From assembly GCA_021234155.1 (NCBI GenBank), contig JAJEKV010000020.1:18157018-18221017 (forward strand): a stretch of 64,000 bases of DNA. The letters run 5' to 3'. The stretch comes from Isoetes taiwanensis. Its lineage: Eukaryota; Streptophyta; Lycopodiopsida; Isoetales; Isoetaceae. The translations under genes were made by a program, and so were the position numbers. Within the stretch, counting starts at the first letter, position 1. Each line of letters begins with the position of its first letter. The notes below the pieces were generated by a model. The model searched no databases, was not told where the DNA came from, and saw only the letters and a program-made list of their open reading frames with translations. Positions 11,272 through 24,239 of the stretch are shown piece after piece.

Positions 11272-12249
11272 AAACTTGCCATCAATGTCAGATTTTTAGC
11301 AAAAGAATTTTATTGCCAGCTGCCTTGAATCCTATTATATCTCCAGGACCTTTTCAAATTTGGGGGCTAGATTATATTGGCCCCATTAATCCTTCTTCTA
11401 CAGGTCAACATCAACATATTATTGTGGCTACAGATTATTTTACTAAATGGGCAGAAGCCATACCTTTGAGGCAGGCCAATGCCTTCACAACTGCAAGGTT
11501 TTTACATGAATATGTTTGTTCTAGGTTTGGTATTCCTTTCCAATTACATTCTGATAGAGGTACCCCTTTTGTTAATGAAGTCATTGCTAACTTGTTGAGC
11601 ATTTTGAAGGTCAAGCATACCAAAAGCTCTTCATACTATCCTCAGGGTAATGGACAAGCTGAAGCTACTAACAAAGTGTTGAAAAATATTCTGCAGAAGA
11701 CAGTTGAGGTTAACAAGAGGGATTGGCATGTCAAAATAGTGAATGCACTTTGGGCTTATAGAGTCACTATCAAAACAGCTACAAATCACACACCTTTCAA
11801 TTTGGTCTATGGCATAGAGGCAGTTTTACCAGTAGAACTTGAGTTACCTTCCTTGAGATTAGCTCATAAATTGTGCTTACCATTTGAACATGCCTTGCAG
11901 GAAAGATTGGATGCCTTGTTACATCTAGATGAGTATAGAATGGAGGCTGAGAACACTAATTTGCTGAAAAAGGCTAAAGATCATTTTGCATTCAAAGGTC
12001 GCACACAAAATACAAGGTACTTTTAGGAAGGGAGAGCTTGTCCTCAAATGGAATAAGTCAAAGGAAGATTCAACTGGCAAATTTGATAATATTTGGGAAG
12101 GACCCTTTGTAGTGCTAGAATCTGCAGGTACCAACTCTTATTGGTTACAAGAGGTTGCTTCAGGAATGCCATTGCCAAACCCTATCAATATCCTGCATTT
12201 GAAAAGGTATTGGGACCAGCATGCTTGCTTGTCCCTCTTTTTACATTAA
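11235..12249 (+). pseudogene. Gypsy G2 integrase, one frameshift near the end
   Basis: Frame 11235-12026 carries the finger Cys pair (CHQCQ), the first Asp (WGLDYIGPI), the second (HSDRGTPFVN) and the Glu (SSYYPQGNGQAEATNK): a complete D,D-35-E core. The frame shifts near 11995, and 11986-12249 supplies the C-terminal tail (KGELVLKWNKSKED to LHLKRYWDQH). There is no chromodomain, consistent with the Tat/Athila branch. Confidence 0.87.
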
Positions 12250-13018
12250 AAAAGCTTAAAGATCTACAGGTTTAGAGTAGTTAGATCAATTTGACTTTTG
12301 AGCACATTACTCTAATAAGTTGGTTTTATGTTTATAGGATGGTCTGACCAGACAACAGTACAAATGATCCCAAGAAAAGGATTGTTACTAATGATTACCA
12401 AGTGTCATATGCAGGAGCATCCTTCTTCCATCTTTATTCATCTGCCTCAAAGCATTCCTACCATCCATTCAGCCTTCTATATACCTTAATAGCACTCTGC
12501 AAAATCATCTTCACCATCATAGCAGAGTTGCAAGGATTTGAGACTAATTAGTTTGTGTGTTTCCATGACAGGTGCACTCTTCCTCCATTTTTTCATCTGT
12601 CATAAGTAGCCCTACCTTCCATTTAAACTTCTTATTCTTGTTTTCATTCCCAAGAGAAGAAAAGCACTCTGCAATTCATCTTTACCACCATAGCAGAGTT
12701 GCAATTTTGAAGGTCAAGGAGAAGACATGCATTTTTTTTGTTTTGGCGAGATCTCAATACTTGCACACTCACTTCATCTCCATTCCATCACCACCCTGTC
12801 ATGTTCACACTCACTCCTGCCTTTTTTCACTCACCATGCTCCACTCACATCATTCCATCACCACATTCACACTCATTCCATCAGCATTTGCACTTTACAC
12901 TTTCATTTTATCATGTTCCCACTTATACACCTTGGCACAAAGTTGAAGACCCCTCTAAGTTATTCACTTTTGACATCACATGGCTGAGGGGACCAGGCTT
13001 TTTCTTGTTTTGGCGAGA
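12250..13018 (+). other. Gypsy G2 3' untranslated region
   Basis: Matches 5703-6504 of G1. It is rich in C, T and CA-type runs and holds no convincing gene. A 16-base string (tttgttttggcgagat) occurs twice, at about 12735 and immediately before the LTR (about 13003-13018). The LTR is not preceded by a classical polypurine tract. Confidence 0.7.
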
Positions 13019-14880
13019 TGTTGCCCCCAAGGGGCAACATGCTAATTGTGATCTATGCATTCAAACTAGGTCAATTCATCTTGAAAGACTAGATCAAAGT
13101 TTGGAAAATCTTGGTATTCAATATTGATATGGAGGTCAAAGGATGTTCACTTCTCAGGTCAACAATAGCTCAAGTTAAAAGTTCACAAGAGGTATTTTAT
13201 TTAGGGTCAAATGCTTAGTCAAGATTAGACTCTAGAAGAATCTGGGTTATGAAGTTTGGAAGACATCTTTTGAAGTTTGGAAGCTCCTATATACATGGTA
13301 CCAAATTATGATTCTCTCCTCTTTCCCACCTCTATATCCATGTCTCATTCCCATTCCCTTTTATTTAACCATTGTGCCACTTTTCTACTATATTTGCCAA
13401 GTCTGCCTATCTCAAATACTTGTCTAGCCATATTTTCCTGGGACCCCATTGTTCTAGCCTTTCTCATGCCATATTTCCTCACCTTGGTGACCATCATTCA
13501 TTTTCCTTCTCCTACCTTTGCACCTCATGGCATGTCCCTACTCAAGACCTAAAAATGCCCTAGAATATTCTATGATTCCGTCCCAAGTATGCAAAAGTTT
13601 CATGGTCTCAAAAATTTCCAAGTATTCCTTGCTTTTTCCTATAGAGACCTTTAGAACCATGCTTGAGAATTTCAAAAATGCCAAAATACGGCATATTCTG
13701 AAGATATACCCATAAAAATACGGAATTGTATCGCGCCATTTTCACGAAAAATACGCTCGAGAACCCTAAATCTGAGTTTCTGGCTCGAATCATGCCGGAT
13801 TACCTCGCAACCTACCTATTCTTACCTTTCCGCCCTCTAAGAATTGAATGAACCCATAAACTAAGGCTAAGAATGAGGAATCATTGAAAACTAAACTATA
13901 TACAGGAGATTCGACAGGAGTACTTTTTCGAAGGCCCAGAAGCGCTCAACCTTACAGTGATCATTGCTAAGCAGGACTTGAAGGATTTGTGAAGACTCTG
14001 AGTACTCCCCGATCAGATCCAAAGAGATTTGGTTGAACTTATCTTTTAAAATTATTTGAAGACTTGAAGTTGATATTTTCTTGCATTTGAAGTACTGAAG
14101 TACTGTTATTCATTATTATTATGATTGATTTACCTCCACATCAATGAAAATTTGATGCCAAGTTGAAGAAATTCTCTCTGATATGATTCTTGACAATTTT
14201 GTCTTTCAAAAAATCCTACAGAAAATTCCCCTATGTTCTTAATTGCTTTTGGTCCAGTTGCCCTCAATCCCTGAGACATCTGAGACCCATATGCTTTGAA
14301 AAAACAAAAAATTCCATTCCCAACTCTAGTTAGAAAAATTTGCATTCTGTTTTGACTGTTCTTGACTGTATTTTGCAAAATCCTAATGCAAAAATACCTA
14401 CGAGCATCCAAATGAAGATCTGACCTCATGCCCACACTCCAGGATACCCTTGTGATATATTGGCTTTGAAAATTCCCAAAAAAGGGGTCAGAAACTCTAG
14501 TTCCATTTTCCTGATCACTGTTTTACAGTTTGACTGCCATTGACCAATTTTTGACTCCACTTTAAGCTTGAATATCTCTCAGGATAATGATCTGACTTGG
14601 TCAGGGATTTCACCATCAGCTTCCTGCAACTTTTTTGTGCCAATCTAAATCATCTGACCCAAAGATTCAATTCATTATCGACTGCTACACCAATTTGAGT
14701 CAAGGTTCCATTTTCTAGAAATGGGAAAGGTATGAAAACTTTGAGTTTTTGGCTCTTTTGTTATATTTACCTTCCATAGACTGATCACCTTAAGTGATCT
14801 GGAGGTCCTAACCCCAATTTGGGTTTATACTCAAGTTGGCTTATTGTGGTTGACCTTTGAAGCCAGGTTGAGGGTCAACA
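13019..14880 (+). repeat. Gypsy G2 3' LTR (family G)
   Basis: A 1862-bp LTR with the same termini as 6505-8429. The 3' hairpins are at 14783-14799 and 14848-14880. The spacer reads TGGAGGTCCTA, one base different from the other copies. Confidence 0.88.
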
Positions 14881-15550
14881 GCCCCTAACAACAATTGGCC
14901 AACATAAATTATACGTCCTTAAAAAAATATATATGCAACTAATGCAGATGCAAAGCCTTGATTAGGACCAAGTTTTAAGCCGCAAGGAGTGCCGCAAGGC
15001 CTGGTTGTGACCGGGTTTTTAGCTGCATGGAATGCAAGCTTAAGGCCTTCGCTCCAATCCAGGGTATTGGTAGTGGGTCGTGGCTAATTCAAGGAATCCA
15101 CAGATTATATGAGCAGAGTAGATGCCAGGTCTTCTACAAGTGTGCAATATTCTTGGATCCAGGAATTAGGTTTTTAGCTGCACGGAAATCCAAAGGATTT
15201 GTAGTGCAATTCAAGGAATCAATCAATGCACTTGGCATATAAGGATTCTTTCCTTATCCTATAATCCTCACTCAAAACAAGTCTGTCGTGAATCCTTCCA
15301 ATTTTGTGCTAGGAAGTTTGGCAGATTGACAAGATACATGACTTGGGCAGTGTCATGATTTGGGGTCTGCTTGCTGACTATCGACTACAATCATCACTGA
15401 CAAGATAAAATGACTTGGGCAATGATTTAGGGTCCGCTGACTACAATCATCAATTGTTTTAGAATAATCACTGAACCAATGTTAGTTTCCAAGAGAATTT
15501 GATTCATATTGGGTAAAAAATAAGCACTATAAAGACATAAATAATTCATG
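14881..15550. other. Intergenic; one short duplicated segment
   Basis: Sequence between the G2 LTR and the kinesin stop codon, likely the kinesin 3' flank. A segment from about 15327 to 15402 (gacaagata...tgacttgggca...gactacaatcatca) is repeated in shortened form at about 15403-15452. No gene is seen. Confidence 0.6.
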
Positions 15551-18500
15551 CTATCGCAATTGCATGTTCTGCATCGTTAGAGGTGTACAATATTCAGCTT
15601 GGTTATCTAGTAACCTGAAAGGAGTGGCAACAGCATCTAAAGTAAGTGCATGTTTATGTCCTGCTACAGACCGCAAACATGCCAACCTACTCCTTTGTGT
15701 AGTTTTAAAATCTGGCAACGAACTCACACATATATTATTTTCCATTTCTATTTCGATTGGGCATCCGCCAAGCTCCTGGAAGTGTACACGTGTCAATATG
15801 CTGCTAGTAGAATATAAAAAGATGCTGAATTCATCTTACCCCCAAGGCAAGAAATCGGAAATCGTGCTGATATTCAAGACGTGTCTCAATCTCTTTACGC
15901 AGTTTTGCTAGGCTGCTACTATTCGTCATGTTGATGTTACAAATTAGCCTTCCAGGTAATGTTTTTGATGATTCCCACTTCACATAAACATCACAAGTGT
16001 CAAAATGATCACCAGGTTTGGTATTCTCGTCACTCACTGCCTCGTGTCTCTTGACACCATGCCTGCATGACTGTCTTTTTGCCATTGCAGATGGTTTTGT
16101 CAAGCCAGTATCGCACAATCTGCTTCCTTTACTCTCAATAAAATGTTTAAATGGTGAATCAAAATAGCCCCTTTGAAGATTACCCACATCATCTAAACAA
16201 ATACCATGGTCATTCTCTCCTGCAATATCCATCGCTTCAGTGTATAAGCCAAGATCAGAAGCCTTTTCATGAGATGAACTCAATTCAACAGAATCAGAAG
16301 CATTTTGCAAGGTGTCATGGGATTCTGTTATTGACAAAACAGATGATTCATTCCCATCCGCCAGCACTGTTCCATTATCAGTATCAAATTCTGACTTACT
16401 CCTGTGTCTAAGTGCAGCTACCTCCCTGTGATTCCCACATAACAAGAAAATGTTCTCTATGCGGGCCCTCCGGGCTGCAGCTGTTGCCACTGTCTCCATA
16501 CATGGTGCCTTTGTCTTGAAACATGCATCACTAGCAACATCGTCAGATTTGTAAGATTGTTTCTGCAGTTCTCCAGATTCACAGGATCCAACCGAATCTG
16601 TGATTTTAACATCTGTCTCTTTCTTGATGACCGATAGATCACAATTGAATGAACTATCTTTCTTACTTTGATCCCCCAAATCACTCATATACACATTAGA
16701 ACGCAGAGGTGGCCTCAAATAGTCAATTGAGCTTGACACACTGGTCATATTGACCACAGGATTAGCAGCTCCAGACCCACAACTAGTTTGCTTGTGAACA
16801 AATGCTTCACGCTCCGCAATGCCTTCATCCATTTCTTCTGGTATTATTGGTAACCAGCCTGTCCTATATAAACCAATATTGCTCCATGTAACAGATTCCT
16901 CAACTACCTCGCTTCCCTTGTTAACACAAACCTTGCCTTCATTAGCCTCACATTGCTCAATGACCTTAACAACTTTGCTCGGATTAGGGCCAATTTGTCC
17001 CACGTAGGCACTTCTCTGTTCATGAGAGTCTGCAACTTCAATCAAAGAATTGTCTGCAGTGCAAATATCACCACCTGGAGAGCTAGGCTTAATGAGGCTA
17101 CGAATCCTGCAGAATATATTATTCTCATCAAGATTTTTCATAGATAGCTCATTGATGGCAGTAGTTGTTTGTTCTGAAGCTACACTCGCCTCACCTGTTA
17201 TATTATTTGAATCAGATAAATGGGAAATTAGATCCTTCCCATTGCTCTCGGATGGAAGTTGAGGATCGTTGACTCCCATGGCTGGTACATCAGTCTCATC
17301 ATTAATATATTGACCTTTCCTCTCTGCCACATTAGAAAGAGATGTGTCTTGACTAATGGATGTGGGTATCTCCACCACAACATCTTCCTGCATTTGGTTA
17401 CTCCTGCTGCGAGTAATGGTGTATCTGTCCACATCAGACTGTAAATTGCACACACTTTGCACAGAACTTTTGATCACACTAACATCTGGAGCATCATTTA
17501 CATGCAATGCCGACTTTTGTGATTCCCACAGCCGAACTAGCTCATTCTCTGCCTTTTCTGCCCGGGCTCGTAAAAGAAGTATCTCGTTTTGCTGTTCTCG
17601 TATTACATTTTCCAATGCTAAAAGATGCTTTTGGTCTATGTCCACAATAGACCACGATGGGTCGTTACCCACTTCTGATTTCAACAGCTTTCGGATCTGT
17701 TCAGTCTTTTGTTCAACAAGCAAGCTCAACTCTTTGTTTAAGTCATTTGTTCTCTCACTTCTTTCACGTTCGGCTATTGCCACCCATTCTCTCAGTTCAA
17801 CAACCTCATGCTCCCGTTTACGTAACTCTTCCACTTTTTGTTTCCCATCCTTCTCTTTCTGTTCATACTCCCTACGCAGCTCCTCGATACACTCATCTTT
17901 GAAGCGCAGTCGTGCCTGTAACACTGCCTCCATTCCATCAGCAAAAGTAGCTGTTTCCTTCGGTGGAGAAGATGGTAAACGGACAATGCATTTTGCTTTT
18001 GCTCCATATTCCAAAGTGCATATTGTTTTGTGAATGTCTCTTGAATCTGGACTTGCACAGAGAATCATCAATATCTTGGCACCGTCAGCTTCAAATGAGT
18101 CCTGTAATGTACCAAATAAGACACTTAAGATTGCAGCAAGCCTTCAGCGCATTAAGAGCAAACTCAGTAACAAAGTGGCAATTGAGCTTTCTTCCCCACA
18201 TCTGCCTAAAGTAAAAGTGACATATAAACATTGCACAACCTAAAGTTTTCTCGCAATTCACTACCACTGAACATAAGATTTATGTTAGTCTTAATTGGGA
18301 CATTAACAAAAGGACTGGCCTACCTATAAGGTGGGCAGGCATGAACTCGCCTACAAAACTTCGACCAGAGATTTTTCCTCTTTTTGGCTTCCTACAAGTA
18401 GAGACATGCCATCCAATATGGTGCCTATTAAGTTCATGACTTCTAGCACCATATCATGAATTCTACAGCCTTCCCTCCACGACATACTACTGAATACAAT

Positions 18501-19697
18501 AAGGACATCAAAAGCAAATAAATTACAAAAGCATCCCATATAAAGACCTGCAAATACGTTCCCTCCCTAGTGGAATATACCTGCAAAAGCATTGTCAACT
18601 TGCTATCACGGTATGGAATATAAGGATCCCCATTGGCAATAGCTTCCACAACACGTTTTAAGGCACCATTTCCTTGATTGATTTTACCTGTCTGCATAAA
18701 AGGAAGTACTATTATGCATGAGAAATGAAAATCCCAATTGCTGATCGTTATATTACAATAGATCCTTTTCAAAAAGTTGATAAACAGCAATAACTCTTAC
18801 TTGTATCTTAGCCTCAGGCCCTAGTCCAGCTTGGTCCATATTTTCTGATCCTGCCATGTCTACTAACACCAGCCTACCTCCAGCTTCCTTTACGTCAAGA
18901 ATCACCTGCATTGCACCATTTGACTAAATTAAGGATCAGCCATCAAGAACGCTAAAAGTGTAAATAGTACGTCACCATGCAGTGACTCCTCGAGCTGCGG
19001 TCATTGCAGTTAGTGCTCTTAATTATCCGCCGTTTCTCAACTTTTACAATTTCTTGAACAAGCTTGGCAGGGTCCGTTCCATGGATAGAAGTCGCATTCC
19101 TTACCTTTTTTCCTCTTACCTCCAACCTCGCCTATCAGAGTGGGAGAACACTTTTAATAAACAGCCCTACAAGACCTACGAGTATTAAATGTAAATACTT
19201 ACACGCCCAGGCATAACCTTAAGGGATCGCGGACCTGGACTAGAGACACAATTGCTTGCTAGCAGATCATAGACCTCTTCGTTAAAAATCTCTAGAACAT
19301 TAGCCTTCACACTACGAACATTCTCTGGTGTACAAGATCCCTCCAAGCTCCCCATTATATGATGCAGGGCAAGATATGCCACCCCGGGCTCCCTTGAGTT
19401 GCCAAACATTGTATGGCTCTTGCCGGAACCTGTAGGGCCATACATCATCACTGTGCATCGGGAACCCCCCTTCACATCTTTCACTCTTGCTTCCACATGT
19501 TTCGTATAGAAAGATTGCAAGCTCTCTTTCTGGGCCACTGACACGCCATCTAATACGAAGTCCCTGTAGCCTTGATCCACTCGGAGACGGAGAGTTCGCC
19601 CATTGGGTAATGCGTGAAGAGCCGACTGATCGTCTTTGCCATCAGGATGCCCCCTGATTCGCCCAATTACTTCCACTGGATGGCTCCCGGATCCCAT
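15551..19697 (-). CDS. Kinesin-like protein, KIN-10A (PAKRP2) type
   Basis: Six exons on the minus strand: 19697-19203, 19131-18976, 18905-18801, 18691-18581, 18101-15840 and 15775-15551. All introns are GT-AG and the five junctions all fall between codons, giving about 1117 residues. The motor is N-terminal: PVEVIGRI at 7-14, P-loop GPTGSGKS at 87-94, switch I NDRSSRSH at 208-215, switch II DMAGSE at 233-238, then INQGNGALKRVVEAIANGD and LEYGAKAKCI near 319-328. A charged coiled coil follows at about 346-505, then a long low-complexity tail. Arabidopsis KIN-10A carries vesicles to the phragmoplast in cytokinesis; that role here is inference. The tail is longer than in the Arabidopsis protein (about 870 residues). 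The last exon is the least certain: it rests on the CTTCCAG acceptor and an open frame. Confidence 0.92.
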
Positions 19698-21640
19698 TTC
19701 TCCTTCCTCACTTTCCTCGGGATGGAGCCTTAGCGAATCTCTTCAAGAATCATGCTGCGGTAGCGGTAAGTGGCCGGGCTCTTTGCTCTTTGGAAGTTTG
19801 AAATAAGAGGGAAATATTTTGAGAAGCCCGTTGAGGAGAAAGCACGTGATATTATTTTCTCATTCTATTACGTTTCTACTTATTTAAAAAGTTTATTTAA
19901 AAGCTAGGATCAAAGGAATGAGAAGAACATGAGAGAGATTTACTGAGAAAATCAACAGCGAGAAGCCCATTGGAGAAGCAGCCTATAGGCCCTTGAGCAT
20001 CGTGATATCTTCCATATAAGGAAGGAAACTTGCTTTGCAAATGGATTGCACGTAATTCATGTTGCTACATCAACCTTGGAATCACCAAAAACAATGAGAT
20101 ATATGCCCAAGTTCATGGTTGGCTGGAGCCAAACTCAAGGTAGAACTAGCATTGTTTCCTGCATCCTCAAAGCCAAACAATATATCTAACACTGCGATAT
20201 GTTGTTCTTGTCTAATATCTTGTTCTGGTGTATCCCCATCACATATTTCCCGCAATTCTCAACCCGTTTCTTGATTCCATCTTGGCTGAGAATCTACCAA
20301 GAGGCTAGATGAATTTTCATCCTCTGTATTGGCACCATTTTTTTATTCATCGGGCAAAGAAACGTGAGCAGCATCTTGTGCTTTTTGCAGGAGAAAGTTA
20401 TAGGCAGCAGACCTCTGCCGGAGTAGACCTTCTGCTAGGCATCTGGGGTAGAAATTTTGTCGAAATTTTTGCAGAAGATAGTGAAGTTGCCCATTAGAGC
20501 CCATTAACCTACTATATCATGTTCACATCAGCTCAAACTGTACAATTGCACAGATAATTGTAAAATATTCTCAAATGGTCCAATGGATTTTTTTATTTTC
20601 ATCCAGCTTGGGAAGAAGGGACCAAATAAGCGTGTTTTACAAACTATTTAATCCGGCAAAATCAGAAGCTCGAAATCATCCGAAATCCAGAAAAAAAAAA
20701 AAAAATCAAGTCTACTACAGGAATTGGCATAGCGGCCTATTGCAGAGCCGAGTTGCCTTCTCAATTGTCAGGACATCATGATGGCAATTAAACCATATTC
20801 CTTCCCACTTACAAAATACGTACAATTTTCCCTGTCCAATTCTCTTCGCATGAACCACATCTCGTTTTCCATTTGCAACAAATTTGCTGCTGGCGTAGCC
20901 CAACATGGAATAGCCCAACATGATCACATGATATGATTTTACCCACAGAAATTCCTGATTAAGCCCGAATCAATCAGACTCCTGTTTTGGGGGGCTGCGA
21001 ATCAGTTATGCAAGGCTTCTTCATATACTTTCTGTTGTTAACAGAATAGGGGATACCTTGTTTGTGAGCAACATTCTGAACATCATGTGCTGAAGTTGGA
21101 GGTGCAGAAGAAGCCACAGACGAAAGATCTCAAGGCATAACAATTCTAAATTCTAGAAAAATTTCCCTGTCTGTGTATATTGCAGCGCTTGATTTTGACA
21201 TACAATTCGGCCTGTTCGGTTCAATCCAAAGCCGTAGGCCTCAAAATCTTCAGCGGTCTGTATAGCCATTTGCTATAGTTGGGGAATCCGATGCAATTCA
21301 TATGATATAATTTGCATGTCAGCGCCTACTCGTCGAATCCGAGTTCAAACTGTTTGCCTCTCATTCTTTTTATTTGATATCGGCACAATCCGGAAGCTTC
21401 TGGATGCTCGAGCACCTAGAATATGTGCGAAGATTCAAGGCCAACCTTTTAAGAAGCTTTGAGAAGCCTCTGGAAGTTTTTTTACATGTTTACTCATTGA
21501 CATGCTCCTCCCTAGCTGTTGATAGGGCATGACCTACAGACATCATTTTCTTATTATATAGAACTAGAAATTTTGCACTAATTCCTCGGCCTCGACTTGG
21601 AGGTATACACGTCTATACATGCACACATGCATTATTTTTG
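19698..21640. other. Kinesin upstream region, no gene seen
   Basis: Holds the presumed promoter of the minus-strand kinesin. I see no clear TATA box close to the start codon. A poly-A run lies at 20691-20704. The short open frames show no recognisable domain. Confidence 0.5.
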
Positions 21641-22320
21641 CCATCATGTGCTTACTCACACTTACCGCCAATTCCTAAGTATCACCCATGAGGAGCTTAC
21701 TCACATCGGCACTTACACTTGGTCGAGCCTCGACGTGGACAATTCCCCGCCTCGGCCTCGTTCAACATCCATTGCTCAGCCCATATAGAGCTTACTCACA
21801 CCTATTAACGATTCCAAAGTATCACCCATGAGGAGTTTACTCATACCTACTACCACTTCCAAAGTATTATGCATGAGGCGTTTACTCACGCCTACTATCA
21901 TGCACAGCACACCCATGCACACACACCCTACTACCAATTCTAAAGTATCACCATAAGGATCTTATTATCATGCATGAGGAGCTTACTCACACCTACTATC
22001 ATGCACGCCCATACACACACACACGCACACACCTTACTACCAATTCTAAAGTATCATCCATGAAGAGCTTACTCACACCTACTACCATGCACGCCCATAC
22101 ACACGCATCCTACTGCCAATTCTGAAGTATCACCCATAAGGATCTTATTGCCATCTACTATTAATTCCAAAGCATCACCCATATAAGGATCTTGTTGCCA
22201 TCTACTATTAATTTCAAAGCATCACCCATGAGGCTCTTACTCACACCTAATTCTAAAGTATCACGCATAAGGATCTTACTCACATCTACCACCAATTCCA
22301 AAGGATCACCCATGAGGAGC
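21641..22320. repeat. Degenerate minisatellite
   Basis: About ten imperfect copies of a unit containing aattc(c/t)aaagtatcacccatgagg, with agcttactcacacctactacca between them. Stretches of CA-rich (cacacacac) sequence are interspersed. Units vary from about 50 to 90 bp. No protein is implied. Confidence 0.8.
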
Positions 22321-22391
22321 ACTCTTTTTTTGACATTTTAACAAAATTTCTATTCTTGGACCAAGGTGCTTACTATCTACTACCATGCACA

Positions 22392-22741
22392 TGTTGATCT
22401 GAAACCTGGCACTTGGATCAAACTCAGTGGATTCTACATGGTTAGAACCTCCAAGTTGCTTAAGGCAACCAATTCTTGTGCAACATTTCCAAAAAAAAAA
22501 AAAAAAATTACTTTACTTTAGAGTCCCTAAAGCAAAATAAGGCAGTTGCACTAATATCTGAATCTCTCGAGCTTTACTGATCGTTTTCGAATGATTTTTG
22601 AAGGGAGAATTAGAGAAAATTGGGTCCAAAGCTGTCAGAAAATTTGGCCAGTGCACTTCCCTGAGACAGAAAGAGGTTCGCACCCTCAAATGATGATATC
22701 TCGAGTTTTACTAAATATTTTTTGCTGATGTTTGAAATGAC
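22392..22741 (-). repeat. LTR end fragment
   Basis: Starts TGTTGATC and shows the terminal hairpin (arms TTGATC/GATCAA, loop with CCTGGC), TAGAACCTCCA at 22443-22453 and the second hairpin at 22454-22470. This is the layout of the A/G LTR ends read on the opposite strand. The rest of the LTR is not recognisable and the next fragment begins at 22742. Confidence 0.65.
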
Positions 22742-22860
22742 TGTTGAAGGTGTTCCTGGCAAACCTTCAACCTCAATGGCTTAGAACCTCCAGATTGCTT
22801 AAGGCAACCACTCTATGTGAGAAATCCCAATAACAAAGCCTGAACACAAGTTTATACTGC
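22742..22860 (-). repeat. LTR end fragment, second
   Basis: Starts TGTTGAAGG, with the terminal hairpin at 22742-22772, TAGAACCTCCA at 22782-22792 and the second hairpin at 22793-22809. It is closest to the LTRs at 28017 and 44188. The right boundary is approximate. Confidence 0.65.
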
Positions 22861-22952
22861 TTTCCCAAATCAGAAAAAAGACTGCCTCAGAAAGAATGAT
22901 ACCATTTGCAAACAAAGAGAGATCTAATCATGAATTTGAATGATAAAGCTGC

Positions 22953-23780
22953 TTAAAATCTCAAGGGATTCAAGGCCAAGACTGGAGCAAGAATTGGAGC
23001 ACAAGCAGAAACCGGAACTGGAGCAAGAGCAGAAACTAGAGCTGGAGTTGGGACATCATCAAGAATATGGTCAGAATTTGGGGCATGAACTGGAGCAGAG
23101 ACAAGAGTCGGATCAGAACATGGAACAACAAGGACGGAATCAGGGGCCCATGATACTGCATGGATCGAAGTTGATGTTGGTGTAGAGACCTGATCTGCAA
23201 ATGAGCTGGAACTAGAGCTAGAACCAGCAAATCGAAATGATCTAGTACGCCAATCAATCTGCGGGTTATGTAGCTCGAGCCAGGGCAGCCCCAAGGCCAT
23301 TGGCGCATGAGGGCTAGCAATGAGATTGAAGGAAATACTACAAGAAACTCCTTCAAACAAAACTTGAAGAGGCGCAGTACATTCTGTGACTGCACCCGAG
23401 GAGATCTCCCATCCATCAATCATTTCGACAGAACCAGGATGCTCAACCTTGCTTCTAGGGATGGCGTGCTTACTAGCGAACTTACTATCCATAAAACAAG
23501 CATTTGCACCACAATCAAGTTGCGCCAACACTTGCAATCCTCCAACTTCTGATTTCAATGATATAGGGATGACGAATGCCTTGCTGACCTTATCCGATGG
23601 AATAAACATGTCAAGAAATGTGGAAGGAGTATGAGAAAAGGAGGCCAGCCGACGAGAGACTCCTACTACTCGGACCGGCCCCTGAAGTCTTCCGACTGAC
23701 TTGGGCACTTCACCGGGCATCCACGAGCAATATGGCCAGCTCCTCCACATTAAAAATGCTTGTCTCAGATTAAATAAAAG
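22953..23780 (-). pseudogene. Gypsy gag zinc knuckle and retropepsin fragment
   Basis: A 265-codon frame (22953-23750) has a retropepsin signature: LAQLDCGANACFMDSKFA (catalytic Asp, with DCGA for DSGA) and LGLPWLELHNPQIDWRTRSF. Just upstream, in a second frame near 23745-23715, lies part of a CCHC knuckle (CGGAGHIARGC). The C-terminal 60 residues are a Pro/Val/Ala repeat (VSAPVHAPNSD, VSALAPVPVSACAPILAPVL). No RT follows. This is probably a relic of another gypsy lineage; a captured protease gene is the alternative. Confidence 0.7.
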
Positions 23781-24239
23781 ACTTAAAAGATACCATTGAG
23801 AGACAGGTATGCCACTTTCATTGCAGCCTTATATATCTCACTATTTGTCTGCATCAGCAAATGAAGGTGTTACTTGCCTGTTCATAAGCGAACCGCTTCT
23901 ATACCCTGTATGGTGCTTTCGAACAGGATATACAAGATATAGCCATATTAGCAAGCAGCGATCTTTACCGCAGAAGATCAATTACAGGACATTGTTTGGA
24001 GGCAGTTCCTTGGAGTTCAAAGAAACAAACTATTGTCAATATAGCACCACAAAAGTAGTTAAAAGTTGTTTGAAGGGCTGCACAAGAAACGATCTGTTTG
24101 ATTCACTTATGAGGACCTGCGTAATCATATTTACACTACATTGCAACAATAGTCACCCTGTATTATACCATGCAAAGGATGACAAATACATCCTTTCATA
24201 AATCATGCGATGTTCAAGTTTGGCAAGTGGGGACGAATC
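23781..24239. other. Unassigned sequence
   Basis: A 130-codon plus-strand open frame (23809-24201) has no recognisable domain. It is most likely chance. A mixed poly-C tract begins at 24248, beside the Merlin element. Confidence 0.45.

Larger units (their letters stand above)
8430..14880 (+). mobile_element. Gypsy element G2 (Tat-like), 5' part missing
   Basis: A plus-strand gypsy element without its 5' LTR and gag, cut at 8430 by G1. It holds protease, an archaeal-type RNase H, RT, a degenerate RNase H, integrase, a C/T-rich 3' region and a 1862-bp 3' LTR (13019-14880). It is broken by several frameshifts. Its proteins are close to those of G1 and element A. Confidence 0.88.

Noticed and set aside
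17356-18033. A 225-codon frame on the plus strand
   Set aside because: It is antisense to the coiled-coil exon of the kinesin, and its Ser/Cys-rich composition is what the reverse of Glu/Arg-rich codons gives.
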